Positions 46,570 through 58,924 are shown, counted from the stretch's first letter. The stretch is DNA of 64,000 nt from Trichomonas vaginalis G3 (GCF_026262505.1 NC_067206.1:22583896-22647895), one strand, 5' to 3'. Numbers and translations: made by a program. Notes: generated by a model from the sequence alone, not told the origin.

Positions 46570-47445
46570 TCAAGCTTGACTTTTTACAATTTGAACTTTG
46601 TTCGCGTAGATGTGAATTCTGAAAGAAGTATGAGGGTCTTGTATGACTTTGTACTTCTCCCAGAGTTCATGTCTGTCAAACTTACCTGCCATGGACTCTT
46701 TCATAAGTTCCATGAAATCGTCTTCGGACAATCCGGGGAAAAGTACAATGTCAGTAAGTATTCTTTTAACATCCTTACTTAAACTCTTTGCTGTCTGTAC
46801 ACATATTACGACTGAGATGTTAAAGTGTCTGAGCTTCTTAAGAATTCGACACATGTCTTGTTCTCTATTCTTTAACAAAGGATGAGAAGCAAAGTCATCT
46901 AAGATAAGAAGACATCTATGAGGGTAAGTCTTCCAATCGTAAGATTGCAATTTCTTCGAAATGTATTCTATCTCTTTCTGTTTGTTTCTGAAGTGTTTCT
47001 TCTCTAATATTCTCTGCATTTCCTCATTTGGGTCTTTAAACTTAGAATTTATATACTCATTTATAGCATTGTACTTCAAAACTCTTCTTTGGTACTTCTT
47101 TATCCAATCTAACAACTCAGAGTCTTTTATACATACTAACTTAGACTTCTTTATAATATCTTTGAACGAATTGACGTTTGGTCAAATTGACCCGAAGTAC
47201 TACAAATGACAACTAACTCATAGAATGGGTTCTTCTCATCTAGTTCTTGTTGTTGTGCAGCCATTTTAAGATAAGTGAAAGTCTTACCCGACCCAGGTGG
47301 TGCAATTAGACCTGTTATACCATTCTGAGCAAATAAGAACTTTTCATGTATGGGTTTTATCTGAGCATTTTCTAACTTCCTCTTGTTCTTGTTCAAAACA
47401 TTCTCAAATTTCTTGTCAATGTCAGCAAACTTTTTTTTCTAACAT
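46570..47445 (-). pseudogene. FtsK-HerA-type packaging ATPase (broken part of copy 2)
   Basis: Walker A LIAPPGSGKTFTYLK near 47290 and Walker B CLLILDDFA near 46905 are visible. Counterpart of 19056-19926. Broken. Confidence 0.75.
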
Positions 47446-47481
47446 ATTTTTTAGAAAAATTAAAATTTTTATCTTTTAGAA

Positions 47482-47945
47482 ATGTCTAGCGATTTCGCTA
47501 TCTATATTCGAGACAAGCTTTTCGACTCTAAAACTTCTGTCGACCATAAAATCTTACATAGTGTAAACAAGAAAGGTGAATTTGTTCTAAAGTTCTGTTT
47601 CTGGAATATGACAAGAACCATAAAAACATTACAAAGAGCAGTCTTAAAATTTGTCAATGACAGACTTGTTGACAGATGACGCCGATTGGAAAGATGAAGT
47701 CCAACAAAAGTTCTTAGAATGCAAAGAAGGCACATGCGCTGTTCTTGAAGATGAAATAGAAAACAGAATAGAAGAGCTATTAAAGGACAAAGAACTTTTA
47801 CATAAATATGGTTCTGAGAATTTGACATAACTCCACCAGAAAAGAAGAAGAGAGAAAAGAAAGAAAGAAAGTAAAGAAAAAGAAAGTAGAAGAAGAGAAG
47901 AAAGAACCTGAACCAGTTCCAGAGAAAAAGAAATTTGACATGTAA
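47482..47945 (+). pseudogene. Charged protein next to the ATPase (broken part of copy 2)
   Basis: Counterpart of 19963-20493; start MSSDFAIYIRDKLFDSKT kept. Broken. Confidence 0.5.
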
Positions 47946-47961
47946 AAATAAAATTTTATTT

Positions 47962-48350
47962 TTAGAACATTTCTGGGTCAATGTCAATGTTCTCTTCCTC
48001 TTTAGGAGCAAACACTGGCTTAGACTCTAAAATCTTTTTACCCAATTTACCTTGAACTTCAACTATCTTAGACTCATAATATTCATAGTCGTCTGCTTTC
48101 TTTGGTTCATAAGGTATAACAAGTTTGTATGCTTTGCCTTCTTTAAGGTTTGAGAACCTTCTGTCAAAATTTTCTTTGACTGCTAACAAACCTTCTATGT
48201 CTAAGTCTTCAAATTTCGCACCATTTTTAGTCACAATAGCAAACTTAACTGGTTCGATGTTCCAAACTTTGTCAAATGTAGACTTTTCAAAATGGTAGAA
48301 GTAAACATTCAAATAAGCGAATGGGTCTAGTTCTTCTTTAAGTCTGACAT
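47962..48350 (-). pseudogene. Hypothetical small Maverick gene (part of copy 2, broken)
   Basis: Counterpart of 20425-20813; most of it is open, with NVYFYHFEKSTFDKV and an acidic end NIDIDPEMF. Confidence 0.5.
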
Positions 48351-48478
48351 GTATTGTTGACTGAAATATATTTCGTCATCTTTTCTATCGGATAAAAAAA
48401 TATTTTTTTAAATTTACTCAGAAAAATTTTTCTTTGTATATACGCCGTTCTGAACATCTAAAAGATTTTTGACATTTG

Positions 48479-49648
48479 CCAAGAATGTTCGTTTAGACGC
48501 TGCATATAACCATACTCTTGACAATATTGTTTATATACGAATCGTACAATGACCTTTCATCTAAACACTCAAAGTTAGTCTCATCTATAAACAGTTCATA
48601 TACACTCTTGTTTGCTTCTAACAATGTTTGTCTTTCTTCGGTATATGGAATTTGTCTTGGATTGAACTTAGAAATATCTAATGTCATGAAATATGAGAAC
48701 AAGTGGTTGTAAAAGTTAGGTGTCAAAGTTTCTGCTAAGTCGTCAAAATATTCTGTATCTTGCATATGAGAATCTGACGTTCTGACAACTACATATCTTC
48801 TGTCAGAACTTTCTAACTTCATCGGAACGGCATTGTTTGAAACCATGATGAAATTTGCAACATTTTCACAAACTCTTTGGTCTTTATATTTTCTTTCAAC
48901 AACTCCAACTTTGTCTGTTATAAGACTCTTCAAAGCATCTGAGTTTAAAACTTTTGTTGTATCTATACTTTGAAGTTCGTTACATACTATAAGTTTCATA
49001 TTCTCTATTGAAGAGTTAAATTTACCGCAGATGTTTTCTAAGTTTGTCATATTCGGGTTCGAATAGCCCTCTAACAGTTTGCATAAGATATCTGTAAAGA
49101 AAGTGTTCTTACCTGTTCCTTGTTTTCCAATTATAATGAGAGCAGTTTCATTTTTAGCACTTGGATGTTGTAAGATGTTTGCAAACCAACATAAGATATA
49201 CTCATAACCTTTTCGTTTCCATTGCATATAATTTCTTTGACATGGTCTAACCAAGCTTCTATAACATTTTCTTTCCATTCTACTTGTTCGTATTTATATC
49301 CAGTGAAGATAGAATAGAAGTTTGGAGATGGTGTATAGAACTTTATACCTCGAACTGAAAAATCTTCTAACTTTGACAATAAGATATCCCAAGCATCTAA
49401 CATCTTCATGCCAACTTGTACGACTTTTATTTTCTTAAGTTTTGTCTACATTCTTGTTCTGAAACTATTGTTGCTCTTGGTTTGTTAAAGACAACATCCC
49501 ATTCTTTCATGACATAACATTCTGGGGCAGAGTCGACATAAATGACTAAACGTTTCAAATTCTCGACTGCTTTGTTATAGTCTCTAAATGGACACATATT
49601 TCTGAACGCTTGGAAGTCATAAAAATCTGAAACGTCTATTCTGTACAT
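48479..49648 (-). pseudogene. SF3-type (D5-like) helicase (broken part of copy 2)
   Basis: Walker A IIIGKQGTGKNTFF near 49135, Walker B KLIVCNELQS near 48990, sensor region IMVSNNAVPMKLE near 48840 and DRRYVVV are all visible, so the SF3 call is clearer here than in copy 1. Broken. Confidence 0.72.
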
Positions 49649-49675
49649 TTTTATAAAAATAAAAAAAATATTTTT

Positions 49676-50475
49676 TTATTCTTGACTTTGTTGTTCTTGC
49701 ATTTGTTGCATTTGTTGTTCTTGAGCTATTTGTTGTTGAAGTTGTTCTTGTAGTACAATACTTTCACCAGTTGCATCTTCCAATTCGAAACTTTCTGCCG
49801 TCATTGACAAATACATAGGACATAAAAGTTTTACAGGAACAAAGTTTGCGTCAACTAAGGTTAAGTTTATGTTTGCTAAAGTGTTTGAGTTTACTAAAGC
49901 TGAAAACTCTGCATTCGAATGAACAATAGGCAAACCAGCAGAGAAAGTGTTGTTTATACGCATGAGTATCTTTTGGTCATAGTAGTTTCTGTCGACATTC
50001 GAATAGCACTTTGAACCTAAGTTTGAAACAATATATAAAATAGGTGTACTTAAAGTCAATGGAACAGACAACCTTGTATGACACCTTTTCCTGTTATAGG
50101 AAACTGTTGGTAGTAAAAACCAGATATAAGTTTTGTATTATAGCTCATATCGTTTATAGTAAACTCAGTCGGACATCCAAACATAATGAAACCTGCTCTA
50201 GTTGCAGCACATGTTACATCCGTCCTTAAAGTATTAAATAAGTCAACAAAACCTGTTGGTGGTATATCTGAGTAAGTATCTTCAAAGAAGTATTTTTTAC
50301 CATTCACAACAATAAAATCTTCTGGTGTCAAAAGAGCAAAACAGGCTTTAGTCGTCATTGTGTTTAAGGTTAGTTTACAATATCGTCCTTGAGGACTTTG
50401 TAAGTTTGTTGTTATAGAATTATATGACTCAGGGTTTTTAGTCGTAATAGTATAAACCACTATGTCTTCTGCCAT
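49676..50475 (-). pseudogene. Likely minor capsid (penton-type) protein (broken part of copy 2)
   Basis: Counterpart of 22145-22951, nearly identical along its length. Broken. Confidence 0.5.
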
Positions 50476-50479
50476 TTAC

Positions 50480-51060
50480 TTAGCAAATAAATTTTAATGA
50501 AATGTTGTGGTCGTCAAATATTTTTATGACGTCTGGGAAACTATATTTTAAGTTCAACGTTTCACCTCCTTTCATAACGTATATCTTGTCAATGACATTA
50601 TATGAAACACCACAGCAACTAATGTCGGGTTCTATTTCTTTGATGTTTATATCGTCTGCCTCTGTCAAAAGTTTCAATAGTTCTTTCAAAACTTCATGAG
50701 GTGCGATGACATATGAGTTCACTTTTACAGGGTTGTGCTCAACCAAGTTTAACATTATACCCAAAGCTGACAAATCTTCTCCTGAGTTTTAAGTTTGTCT
50801 TTAAGTTGTTGGTAGTCGTTTCGAATATCTGCAACAGAACTTAAGTCTCTGCTAACTTCAGGATATGTTGGTTGTTCTTTTACAGGAACTATTGTTATAC
50901 CATCTTCGTCTTCGTATGGTTTCCCCACTTCAACATCTCTTTCTTTGACATTGACAACAACACTTTGACTGTTTGTTTGAGTTGGTGAATTTAACTTCAC
51001 ATCTGCCACCGCCATTAAACCTTTTGAAACACTTACGCTTCTATTTTTCGGAAATGACAT
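50480..51060 (-). pseudogene. Hypothetical 193-residue-type protein (broken part of copy 2)
   Basis: Counterpart of 22956-23537, start MSFPKNRSVSVSKGLMAVAD kept; divergent from 51079 with an 18-base gap. Broken. Confidence 0.55.
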
Positions 51061-51078
51061 TTTACTTAGAATAAAAAG

Positions 51079-51498
51079 ATGGACGTATTTGAGTATCTCT
51101 TCGAATTGAAGCAAAACAAAGTTTACACACACAAACAATACAAGTTCATTGACAGAATAGTTCTTTATACAAACAATGGAAAATGTTATAGAATAGCAGT
51201 CTTTGCTGAACCAAAATATTTTCATAAAGCAAAGAAAGTTGGTATAACTGAAATGGTGAAAGTTCTTGAAGCAGACAAAAATATAACAACAAAACTGACC
51301 GATATTTCTAAAGGTAAGTTTATAATACAATATTATATCAAAACTGGCGTACTGTCAATATTTGACGGAGAGAAGTCAGTTCAAGAACAACTTACTGACC
51401 TGCTGCCAAAATCTGCTCGATGGAAGCTGTCGTTATGCCAATCTGAGGAGCCCCAGCAGGTTTCATCGAACGAATCTTCAAAAGAGCATCTTCCGTGA
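51079..51498 (+). CDS. Hypothetical 139-residue Maverick protein, copy 2
   Basis: Same length as 23556-23975 with a few residue changes (YKYIDR to YKFIDR, LDVDK to LEADK). Overlaps the convergent capsid-type part at its 3' end as in copy 1. Confidence 0.6.
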   Translation: MDVFEYLFELKQNKVYTHKQYKFIDRIVLYTNNGKCYRIAVFAEPKYFHKAKKVGITEMVKVLEADKNITTKLTDISKGKFIIQYYIKTGVLSIFDGEKSVQEQLTDLLPKSARWKLSLCQSEEPQQVSSNESSKEHLP

Positions 51499-52992
51499 AA
51501 AGTGCTATTGGTTTTGTAAACTTCTTTGCTTTCAATTCATCTGGACCGTCTCTGTCACCAGTATATTGTATTTGACTGTACCAACAGTTGAAATACCACC
51601 CATAAAGTCTTCTGAGTCAGCAAATGGAATGCCAAGCCAAAAGTTTGAACGGTCTCCATTTGTATATTGAGTTTTTTGACTCCTGTATGGTCCATACTTT
51701 CACATATGGCATAATAGAACTTTGCATTTCAGGGTTAATGGTTGTTGTGAAGTTGTTGTTAAAGTTCATAGCATCTAATGTCAAGTTGTATGACCTCATA
51801 TCCTCAACTGTAGAATATTCTTCTCTTGGATAGTATTTGCCATCTATGTTTATATGATATTTAATACCAGGGTTGTAGAAGCAAGAATAGTCATTTATAG
51901 TTCGTCTGAACAGTACAAACATAGTATCTGCATGTTTCATTGCAGTTGTTAAAGCAATATCTGTTCTTGCACCTGGGTCAGCACTTTGGTTTCCAACTTC
52001 ACCTGCAAAGTCTTTGACAGATATTTGGTGTATAGGGAACATAAGTGGAACTGCAATATATTTGGCAGCTAAAGCATTTGAAATATCTGGGTCCAACATA
52101 TAGACTGCAAGTCTGCTTTCTATTCTCTTGCATTCAAACTTTTCGCATGTGAACTTAACTGGGTCCCAAGCAGTTCCAGCAGCATTGAAATAATAGTTTA
52201 CTTCAGTGTTGAGGTTTGAGAAACCAAAGTCTAAGTCAACTTTGTCTTTGCAAAATCGGCGAATGACGTTTGATTTGCTTCCCTTTACGTCTGTAAGAGT
52301 GAATGGGTCTTGTGTTGGTGCAATGACTAAGTTATTTTTGCTTGGAGTAAGTTCGATAGAAATTTTTCCTGCCCAGTTTGGCAAGTATCTTAAAAACCTG
52401 AAGATGAGGAAAGATGACAAAGGAACTCTAAGTTTCAGTTTTACTTTTTAGTGCTGCATTTTCTCCAGAAAGGTTAACATAAACTCCTGGAACGTTAGGG
52501 TCAAGTCTTCTTATTTTCTCAATAGTTGCATACTGGTCTGTTTGTTCTCTAGCTTGTGGTTGTACTGAGTTTCTCAAAGCGAACCATTCATAGTTTGCCC
52601 ATGTTACTGTTTGAACTAAGTCAGAGTTAGAATATATCTTATATCCCATGAAAACTTCTGGAGCATATTGGTATCCGACATAGAAAATTCCATTGCAACC
52701 TTTCTTGTCAGACAACTTGGCAGAAGGTTTTATTTCAATGTCTTGTTCCACGTATAAGAAAGAGTTGTCAATAGAAATTAATATGAAACCTGTCGCAAGC
52801 AATATCTACTGTTGTTGAAGAACCTTCTCCAAACTCACCTACGTTTCCATAAGAAACAGCAGTTGTATATTCGTAAGTTCCAGGAACTATTTCTGACCTT
52901 CTAATGGCATTGTCGCATTCGTTATACCATTCGGAAACATTTCCATTCATAGCATCCAAAACTGTTGGCGTTATATTCTGAGCGGCGTACAT
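51392..52992 (-). pseudogene. Likely major capsid protein (broken part of copy 2)
   Basis: Counterpart of 23858-25474, nearly identical over most of its length, including DPDISNALAAKYIAVPLMFP. Broken, with about four breaks. Confidence 0.6.
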
Positions 52993-53024
52993 TTCATATG
53001 AGTAAAAATATAGAATAGTTGGAT

Positions 53025-56000
53025 TTATATGTCATAATAGAACCCACGTGGACCAAGCTTTACTTTCTTCCTGACTGAGTTTTTAACTCTTCTTTTTCCT
53101 TCATTGCCCTCTGCTTGAAGTTGTTGCATCTTTGCATTATGTTCATCTAGTATGTTGCAAATTTCCCATGTCCTTTTTGCCTTTTGGCTCTGGTCGCCCA
53201 TCTCAGGTAACCTATATCCTAGAAAGAGTTTGTCATAGTCTGTATTTGAGTCTTCGCGTATTGTTTGCATGACTCTTTCCTGAGTTTCCGGTTCAAGCTC
53301 TTCAAACAGTGCCTGTCCATATGGAATATGCTCGTTTCCAAATATATGTTTTTGTAGCCATTCTGGTTTTCTTTCCATGTTACCAACTATATCTTTTGTG
53401 AATGGGAAAGCTTTTACCCAATCTTTCAGTCTTGCGTCGTTTATTTCTGTAGTTGGTTTTATTTTGTCAAGGAACATGTTTTTCAATACTAACATTTCAT
53501 TTGGTACTGTCCATTTGAGTTTTCTTAAATATTCATCCCTTCTCGGTTCATTGTCTGCAAAGTAAGTTTTTATGACATTTTGTAAACTTTCGTTTGCAAG
53601 GTCATGTACAATAGGTTCTCTTCCTTCTCTTCCCTAACTTTCTTTCTAAACTCTTCACCAAATATACCATCTCTATGGTTCTGTGTAGTTCTTTGAGATA
53701 AATGTTCTAGAACGTCAGGTGTTATATTTCCATCAGCCATGTTCATTTCATACTGGTCCAAAATATCTGCATGTTTCATATCTTTCAATGGCATTAAAGC
53801 CGCGCTTAAAATACCAGCTATATCTGGTTCACCATTGACTTCCATTGCGTCTACAACTTCTTGGAATTGTGGTTGTAAGTTTATGAACCACCTATCCGGA
53901 TTAGCTTTATGACCCCATCTCATTGTAGTTCCATCGTCTGCAGAAACAAAAGTAGGTTTGTTTCCATCTTGGTTAGGTTCTGAATGAACTTTAAACAATG
54001 TTTCATTTCTATATGTTTTCTTGAAATTTAACCTTTTATTTTCACCGAGTTCATCCGAAGATTGAACGTTAAATGCTCGTAAGTAAAAAGGGTTGTTGTA
54101 TTTGTGTACATTTTTTTCAGTTCTTCCATTCTATGCTGAATATTTTCATCTGGTGTTGGAGTCTTTTGTATGTCGGCAAACATTTTTCGATATTCTTCTA
54201 CTATGTCAGCCGAATTTTTTTTAGACTCTTGGAAATATTCCATATTCTCCGCATACTCTTGTTGAGGGTCAAGATTTTTCGGCTGTTCCAAATCTTCATC
54301 TAGTTCTGTGAAGTTAGTTTCCAAAGGAGTGACTTGTTCGTTTCCTTCAGGCTCTTCTAGCTGTTGTTGCTGAACTATTTCTTCCATGTCTGGTTGTATC
54401 TGAACTATTCTTCCTGTGGAGTTTCTTGTACCTCATCTGCTGGCATTTCATATATTCCGAGACCGTTTTTAACAATTTCCCTATCTACGTCATCCGCATT
54501 CATAAGCTTTTGTTCTTTCGTTCCGTCTCTATTTTTTACGCGTTTCATGACGAAAGTTGAATTGTCATTTAGCTCTGACATCAAATATCTCGGAGTAAAT
54601 TCATCCATGTCATTTGGATGATATGCTATTAAATCATATCCCTTAGCGAGCTTGTATTTTCCAGGTTTGAGATTATATCCGTTTTGGTGCTGAGCCATAA
54701 AGCTAAATAGGTTCGGGTCAGTATTTCCATCCTTGAACTTTCCAATAGCTTCTTTATATCTGTCACTAAAGTCAACAGTATCTGGGAAACCACACTCTTC
54801 TTTAAGCATTTTTAAGAATTCTTGGTTTCCTTGTTCTCTACTTCTTTTATGTCCTTGCTCTGTTTGTGGTTGTTGTTGTGCAGGGTTTTGAACTGTTGGT
54901 TGCTGTGCTGGTTGTTGTGGGGTTTTGAACTGTTGGTTGTGGTGCTGGTTTTGGTGCATGCCTGTGTCTGTGTCCATGTGACGATGTAAATGTTTAGGTA
55001 GTCCTGGTGCAGGTGCTTCTCTTGGAGGGTTTGGTGGTATATAAGTTCCACCAGCTGGCACATATGTTCCATCTGCAGCGTAATGTCCTACCTGACTTTT
55101 CGTTTTAAGAAAGCATTTACTAGGTCTGTTTTGGTCTGTTGTAACTCTTTTTCTTGACTTTTCACAACAGTTGCTCTAACGGCGTCATAGGCACTTTGAA
55201 CTGCCTGTCTCGTTGCTGCATCTGTTATTTTCGTCATATTTTGTGCTACTTCTTTAACTCTTTGTCGAAACCTTCAGACTTCAGTTTCTTTCCAGATGAG
55301 AAGTCGTTCACTTGTTTCACCTTACTATGAAGAGCTTCGAAGGCGTTCTTAAAGTCAGCATTTGTTAAAGCTTCATTTGAACTGTCTTCATCCGCTTGTA
55401 TTTTTGTCCTTATTGACCCTATGAGTTGGGCTGCTTTAGCGTTGGCTTGGGCATCTAACCAGTCATTGTTAGCTTTTATATATTCTGCGCTTTTCATTGC
55501 CTTTTGCATGGCTGCGTCGTTATTTTTACTTTCTTGTGCTAAGTTTTCATACTGTACGGTTTGGTTTTGCAACTGTAAAAGTTTTTCTGCCTTTACATTT
55601 GCTTCAACTTCTTTTTTATACTCATCGCTATCCATATATGTCTTCAGGGCTTTTTGTTTTATCTCTTCATCTTTCAGTATTTTATATTGAGTAGTATGGT
55701 TTTTCAAATTTATGACATCTTGTTCCATTTTTGCTACTTCTGCTGCTTTTTCTGACACTTTTTTCGCATATTCCTCTGTACTTAGTTCTTTCAGTTGTTC
55801 TTCTTTCTTCTTTTTCTCTACGTTTAACTCATTGAGTTTCTTTGTGTGTCTGTCATATTCTAGTTTCTTTTCGTTTTCACTTATTTGCTTCTGTATGTCT
55901 ATGTTTGACTTTTTGACATCTGTTATTTGATTTTTGAGTGAACTCAAATTCATTTGACTTTGAGGGTTATAGCTGTTCCGTCTGCAGCTCCACCATAGCC

Positions 56001-56215
56001 TGCCATTTTCGCTAAAAGTGCCGCTCTTAAACCTCCACTCTGTGCACCAACAACTCGGTTTAAAAGCATAGGATTGCTTGACATTTGTTGCAACATAGTG
56101 GGGTCATTCAGCATTTGTTGTTGCAACTGTTGTTGTGGTGTCAGTTTAGTTTTACTATTGGATGTTTCAATGCTCTCTTCCTCTTACGTATATTCTTACG
56201 TAGCTTACGTGGCAT
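53025..56215 (-). pseudogene. Large coiled-coil and Pro/Gln-rich gene block (broken part of copy 2)
   Basis: Counterpart of 25476-28830 with the same order: basic start, coiled coil, Pro/Gln-rich stretch, folded parts, basic end. The Pro/Gln-rich stretch is of different length and composition (GKxNQ-like HNQQFKTPQQ units instead of pure PQ repeats), and the Ser/Glu run near the end is missing. Broken, with several breaks. Confidence 0.6.
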
Positions 56216-56684
56216 TTTAAGTGAAGTTAAAAAGCGGTTTTTGACAGATGTTTATATGACACTTTTTGTTCAGCACAAAAAACTACTCGGTCAAAGTGTT
56301 GTCAGTTTTGTAAAATAACCGTCCTATCTCATTCTATAAGGGGAAAGTCTTCTCAAAGTATACTTCCTTGGAACGCCTGTAACTTTTCCTGTAGCGACGA
56401 TAGACCCTTACTTGTCCGGACAAAGTTATACTATTTTGAGTGCTCTACAAAAAAGTCAACGGCGACGACTCTCAAAAACCGTTGTGTAAAAAGTTTTACC
56501 GTTGGACAAAAAAGTATGTATAGAAAACAAAAAACGTTTATAGTTCATTCAATATTTGAGATGGAACGGTTTGCCAACGGTAACTATTAAATAAAATAAA
56601 AAAATAGAGGGGGTTACCGTTGACGAAAACGGTTTATTTTAAACTTTTCTATGAGTAGTCCGAAAAAAACAGTTTATTTTTGTA
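56216..56684. other. Right-end spacer of copy 2
   Basis: No gene. It shares with the right end of copy 1 the stretch GACAGATGTTTATATGACAC and the segment that reads YRRYRK on the minus strand (56345-56420), but lacks the inverted methyltransferase fragment. The last 100 bases have TAACCGTTG/CAACGGTAA-like inverted motifs (56480-56640). Confidence 0.5.
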
Positions 56685-57561
56685 ATGGAAGCCAACATTA
56701 ACAATTCTCAACCGCTAACCAAAGCCAAAGCCCCACAACCTCCAAGAACTGGCACAGCTGTTAGAATAACCGCCAAAAAGTCTAACAGCGAATTAAGAGA
56801 AATTCTTCAACAAATTTGCTCTAAATATCTCAAAGACGCCGAAGAAAACACACAACCAGACGCTATATACAATACTCAGTTCTGTGAAGTTCTGACAAAG
56901 CAATTGCTAGTTCAATTGAACTTACTAAGACAATTCCAAGTCCAATTGAGCTTAGCGATGTCTTAGTTCAGTATTTTCCAACATTTACTAAGCTTAATGT
57001 TTGAGAACTTTATACCAAGTTCGTCAAAATCTTCCTCGTAACATCCAACGGTCATTCGACAAGACAATTGCCGAATTCCAAGTCTTTAGTTACGGATATG
57101 ACCAAGATGAATACGTTGACGAGTTCGGAGACAACTGTACAAAATGGTTTGAATGCTATACGACAACACAATTTGAATTCGACTTTCTCGAATTCAACGC
57201 AGCAACCATTTATATCATTGCTCTTTACCTTTCCGAACAACAACAAGACCTCGCAGATGGAGATGTTGTTACCGTCGTCATGGAAACTCCTGAACAATTC
57301 GGAAAAAAGAAGTCTCTAATTGCCAAATTTGTTCCAGGACATCAGCTTTTCCAACGCACAGAAGTCTTCTGTATTCCTGGAACTAAGTTCTTTGTCAAGA
57401 GCGAACTCAAACAAAGATATAATGTGTCATTCAATTACACATTATATAATGTTTTCGACCCAGAAGAAGACTTCTTCCCAGAAGCAATGGAAGAGGAAGA
57501 AGAAGAGAAACACGAAGAAGAGAAACACGAAGAGTCCTCCGAATTCACACCAGAAGACTAA
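56685..57561 (+). pseudogene. Extra right-end gene block of copy 2 (broken)
   Basis: Two overlapping-looking pieces: one begins MEANINNSQPLTKAKAPQPP with a helical part (SNSELREILQQICSKYLKDA); the other is beta-rich (ADGDVVTVVMETPEQFGKK, FCIPGTKFFVKSEL) and ends in an acidic run (EEEEEEKHEEEKHEE). The acidic tail is of the kind seen in histone chaperones, but no homology is claimed. Codons are richer in G/C than in the core genes. Absent from copy 1. Broken. Confidence 0.5.
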
Positions 57562-57589
57562 CAATTTTCCGAATAAAAACCTCATTTTA

Positions 57590-57660
57590 TACTAAACATC
57601 TTCGGGGCTAGAAGGGGCGCAGCCCCTGGAAGCCCCACTACCTTTTTTTTTTTTTTTTTT
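57590..57660 (-). repeat. Right terminal inverted repeat of copy 2
   Basis: CTAAACATCTTCGGGGCTAG and on to AGCCCCACTACC, then a T tract. The hairpin 57604-57636 keeps the outer stem GGGGCT/AGCCCC, but its inner stem is AGGGGC/GCCCCT where the other three ends have GGCAC/GTGCC. Confidence 0.88.
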
Positions 57661-57666
57661 TAATTT
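57661..57666. repeat. Target site duplication of Maverick copy 2, right
   Basis: TAATTT, equal to 32138-32143. Confidence 0.65.
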
Positions 57667-57736
57667 TATTCTAAAAACAAGCTAAATTTACGGTTCTGAC
57701 TTAAGACAGAGTTTTATTCAAGCAATAATTAAAAAA

Positions 57737-58915
57737 TTATATTACATGAACTGCCTTGATAACGTTTTCTTCTGATCTAACAGCACACATATCTAAGAGC
57801 TTTCTTGTGAGTCCCATATCATCCTGGTGGAGGTTACCGTTCTTCTTTGTGAAAGCTTCAAGTGCCTTGAAGAAGCAAGACCAGTTCTCCTTTGTTGGAT
57901 TTTCAACCTTGTTCAAATCATCGATGTTGAGAAGGTATGCAATGTCCTTAAGCTTCTTTTCAATCTTAGCTCTGTTTGCATCCAAAGCATGGAGCTTCTT
58001 AAGTGAATGCAAATCACCACGCTTCTTAAGAAGATGACGTAAAACTTCTCTCTGAGACATCTTCTCAACAATCTTTGGTCTTGGCTTGGCAAGAACATTC
58101 TTTGGTTCATTCTTATATTCACCAAACCATGTTGAAATGTAGGTATCCTTAAGAGCTTCATAGCCACCGCCTCCAATTTGTGGAGTTGAAGATGGTGTTC
58201 CCTTGACAAGTTTATCGTAAAACTCACTGATCTTTAAATCAGTTTGGTTGATTAAATCGATTGCGGCAAATGTGAACTCGTTTGATAAGTAATTATCAAC
58301 ATCTGGATCAAAAATTGAACCCATGGATGACTCGCTATACTTAGCAGCTGTGATTACAACAGCATTTGGAGCTTTGATGAACCCTGGAAGGTGGCCGGAT
58401 TCGCATGCTTCAACCATGAAGAGTAAGCGCTTATACATTCCCTTCTTGTGCATTGTGTTGACACATTCCTGAAGCCTTTCGAATGTAATGTATTCAAGAA
58501 CACCATCAGGAACACCAAGGATGCCATCAGCACCATGGTTGTCATAGTAAATAAAAACGTCATCTTCAGCTGTAGACTCAAGGACTTTTCCTGCTGTCTT
58601 GTTTTCTGTGAGAACATCATAGAATGATTGTGCAGTAACCTTTCCACCAGTGTAATCAATATGAGATGCACCATGATACATGTTGTGATGATCAACATTA
58701 TGGAATAATTTGTTTCTGTATGGATTTTTACTGTCAGATGGAATATCATTGTATGCTATTGTAATAATGTGATCCGCTGGGAACGATCTATTGATCAATA
58801 GATCATAGATTGTTGCAATGTCGGCTTGATGGCGGTAATTATACCAATCATTTGATCCTGCCATAAGTACAGCCCATCTTGCACTAGAGGCTAATGAGGA
58901 TAAGAGAAGGAACAT
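57737..58915 (-). CDS. Legumain-type cysteine protease (family C13)
   Basis: I start at the ATG read from 58915 (392 residues): it opens with a signal peptide (MFLLLSSLASSA) directly followed by RWAVLMAGSNDWYNYRHQAD, the usual beginning of mature legumains, and lies 7 bases after an initiator. The catalytic pair is His127 in YYDNHGADG and Cys171 in VEACESGHLPG. Asparaginyl endopeptidases cut after Asn in lysosome-like compartments or outside the cell, and trichomonad legumains are known surface and secreted enzymes. The C-terminal 120 residues form the helical prodomain with conserved Cys. It lies 70 bases past Maverick copy 2, 3' end toward it. Host gene, whole. Confidence 0.9.
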   Translation of the reverse strand: MFLLLSSLASSARWAVLMAGSNDWYNYRHQADIATIYDLLINRSFPADHIITIAYNDIPSDSKNPYRNKLFHNVDHHNMYHGASHIDYTGGKVTAQSFYDVLTENKTAGKVLESTAEDDVFIYYDNHGADGILGVPDGVLEYITFERLQECVNTMHKKGMYKRLLFMVEACESGHLPGFIKAPNAVVITAAKYSESSMGSIFDPDVDNYLSNEFTFAAIDLINQTDLKISEFYDKLVKGTPSSTPQIGGGGYEALKDTYISTWFGEYKNEPKNVLAKPRPKIVEKMSQREVLRHLLKKRGDLHSLKKLHALDANRAKIEKKLKDIAYLLNIDDLNKVENPTKENWSCFFKALEAFTKKNGNLHQDDMGLTRKLLDMCAVRSEENVIKAVHVI

Positions 58916-58918
58916 TAA

Positions 58919-58924
58919 AAATGA
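58919..58924 (-). promoter_or_regulatory. Initiator element (Inr) of the legumain gene
   Basis: TCATTT on the minus strand; the A falls 7 bases before the ATG. A strong match to the Trichomonas initiator in the expected place. Confidence 0.6.

Larger units (their letters stand above)
32144..57660 (+). mobile_element. Maverick/Polinton element, copy 2 (fossil)
   Basis: 25.5 kb, same gene order and orientation as copy 1, with hairpin-bearing terminal repeats at 32176-32208 and 57604-57636. Its own target duplication shows a separate insertion. The cargo zone (about 41160-45270) is different from that of copy 1, and it has an extra gene block near the right end (56685-57561). Badly broken: roughly twenty or more breaks, yet every gene from 32520 to 34952 is open. 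Shared parts look about 95% alike by eye, so the insertions are recent in family terms. Confidence 0.93.
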
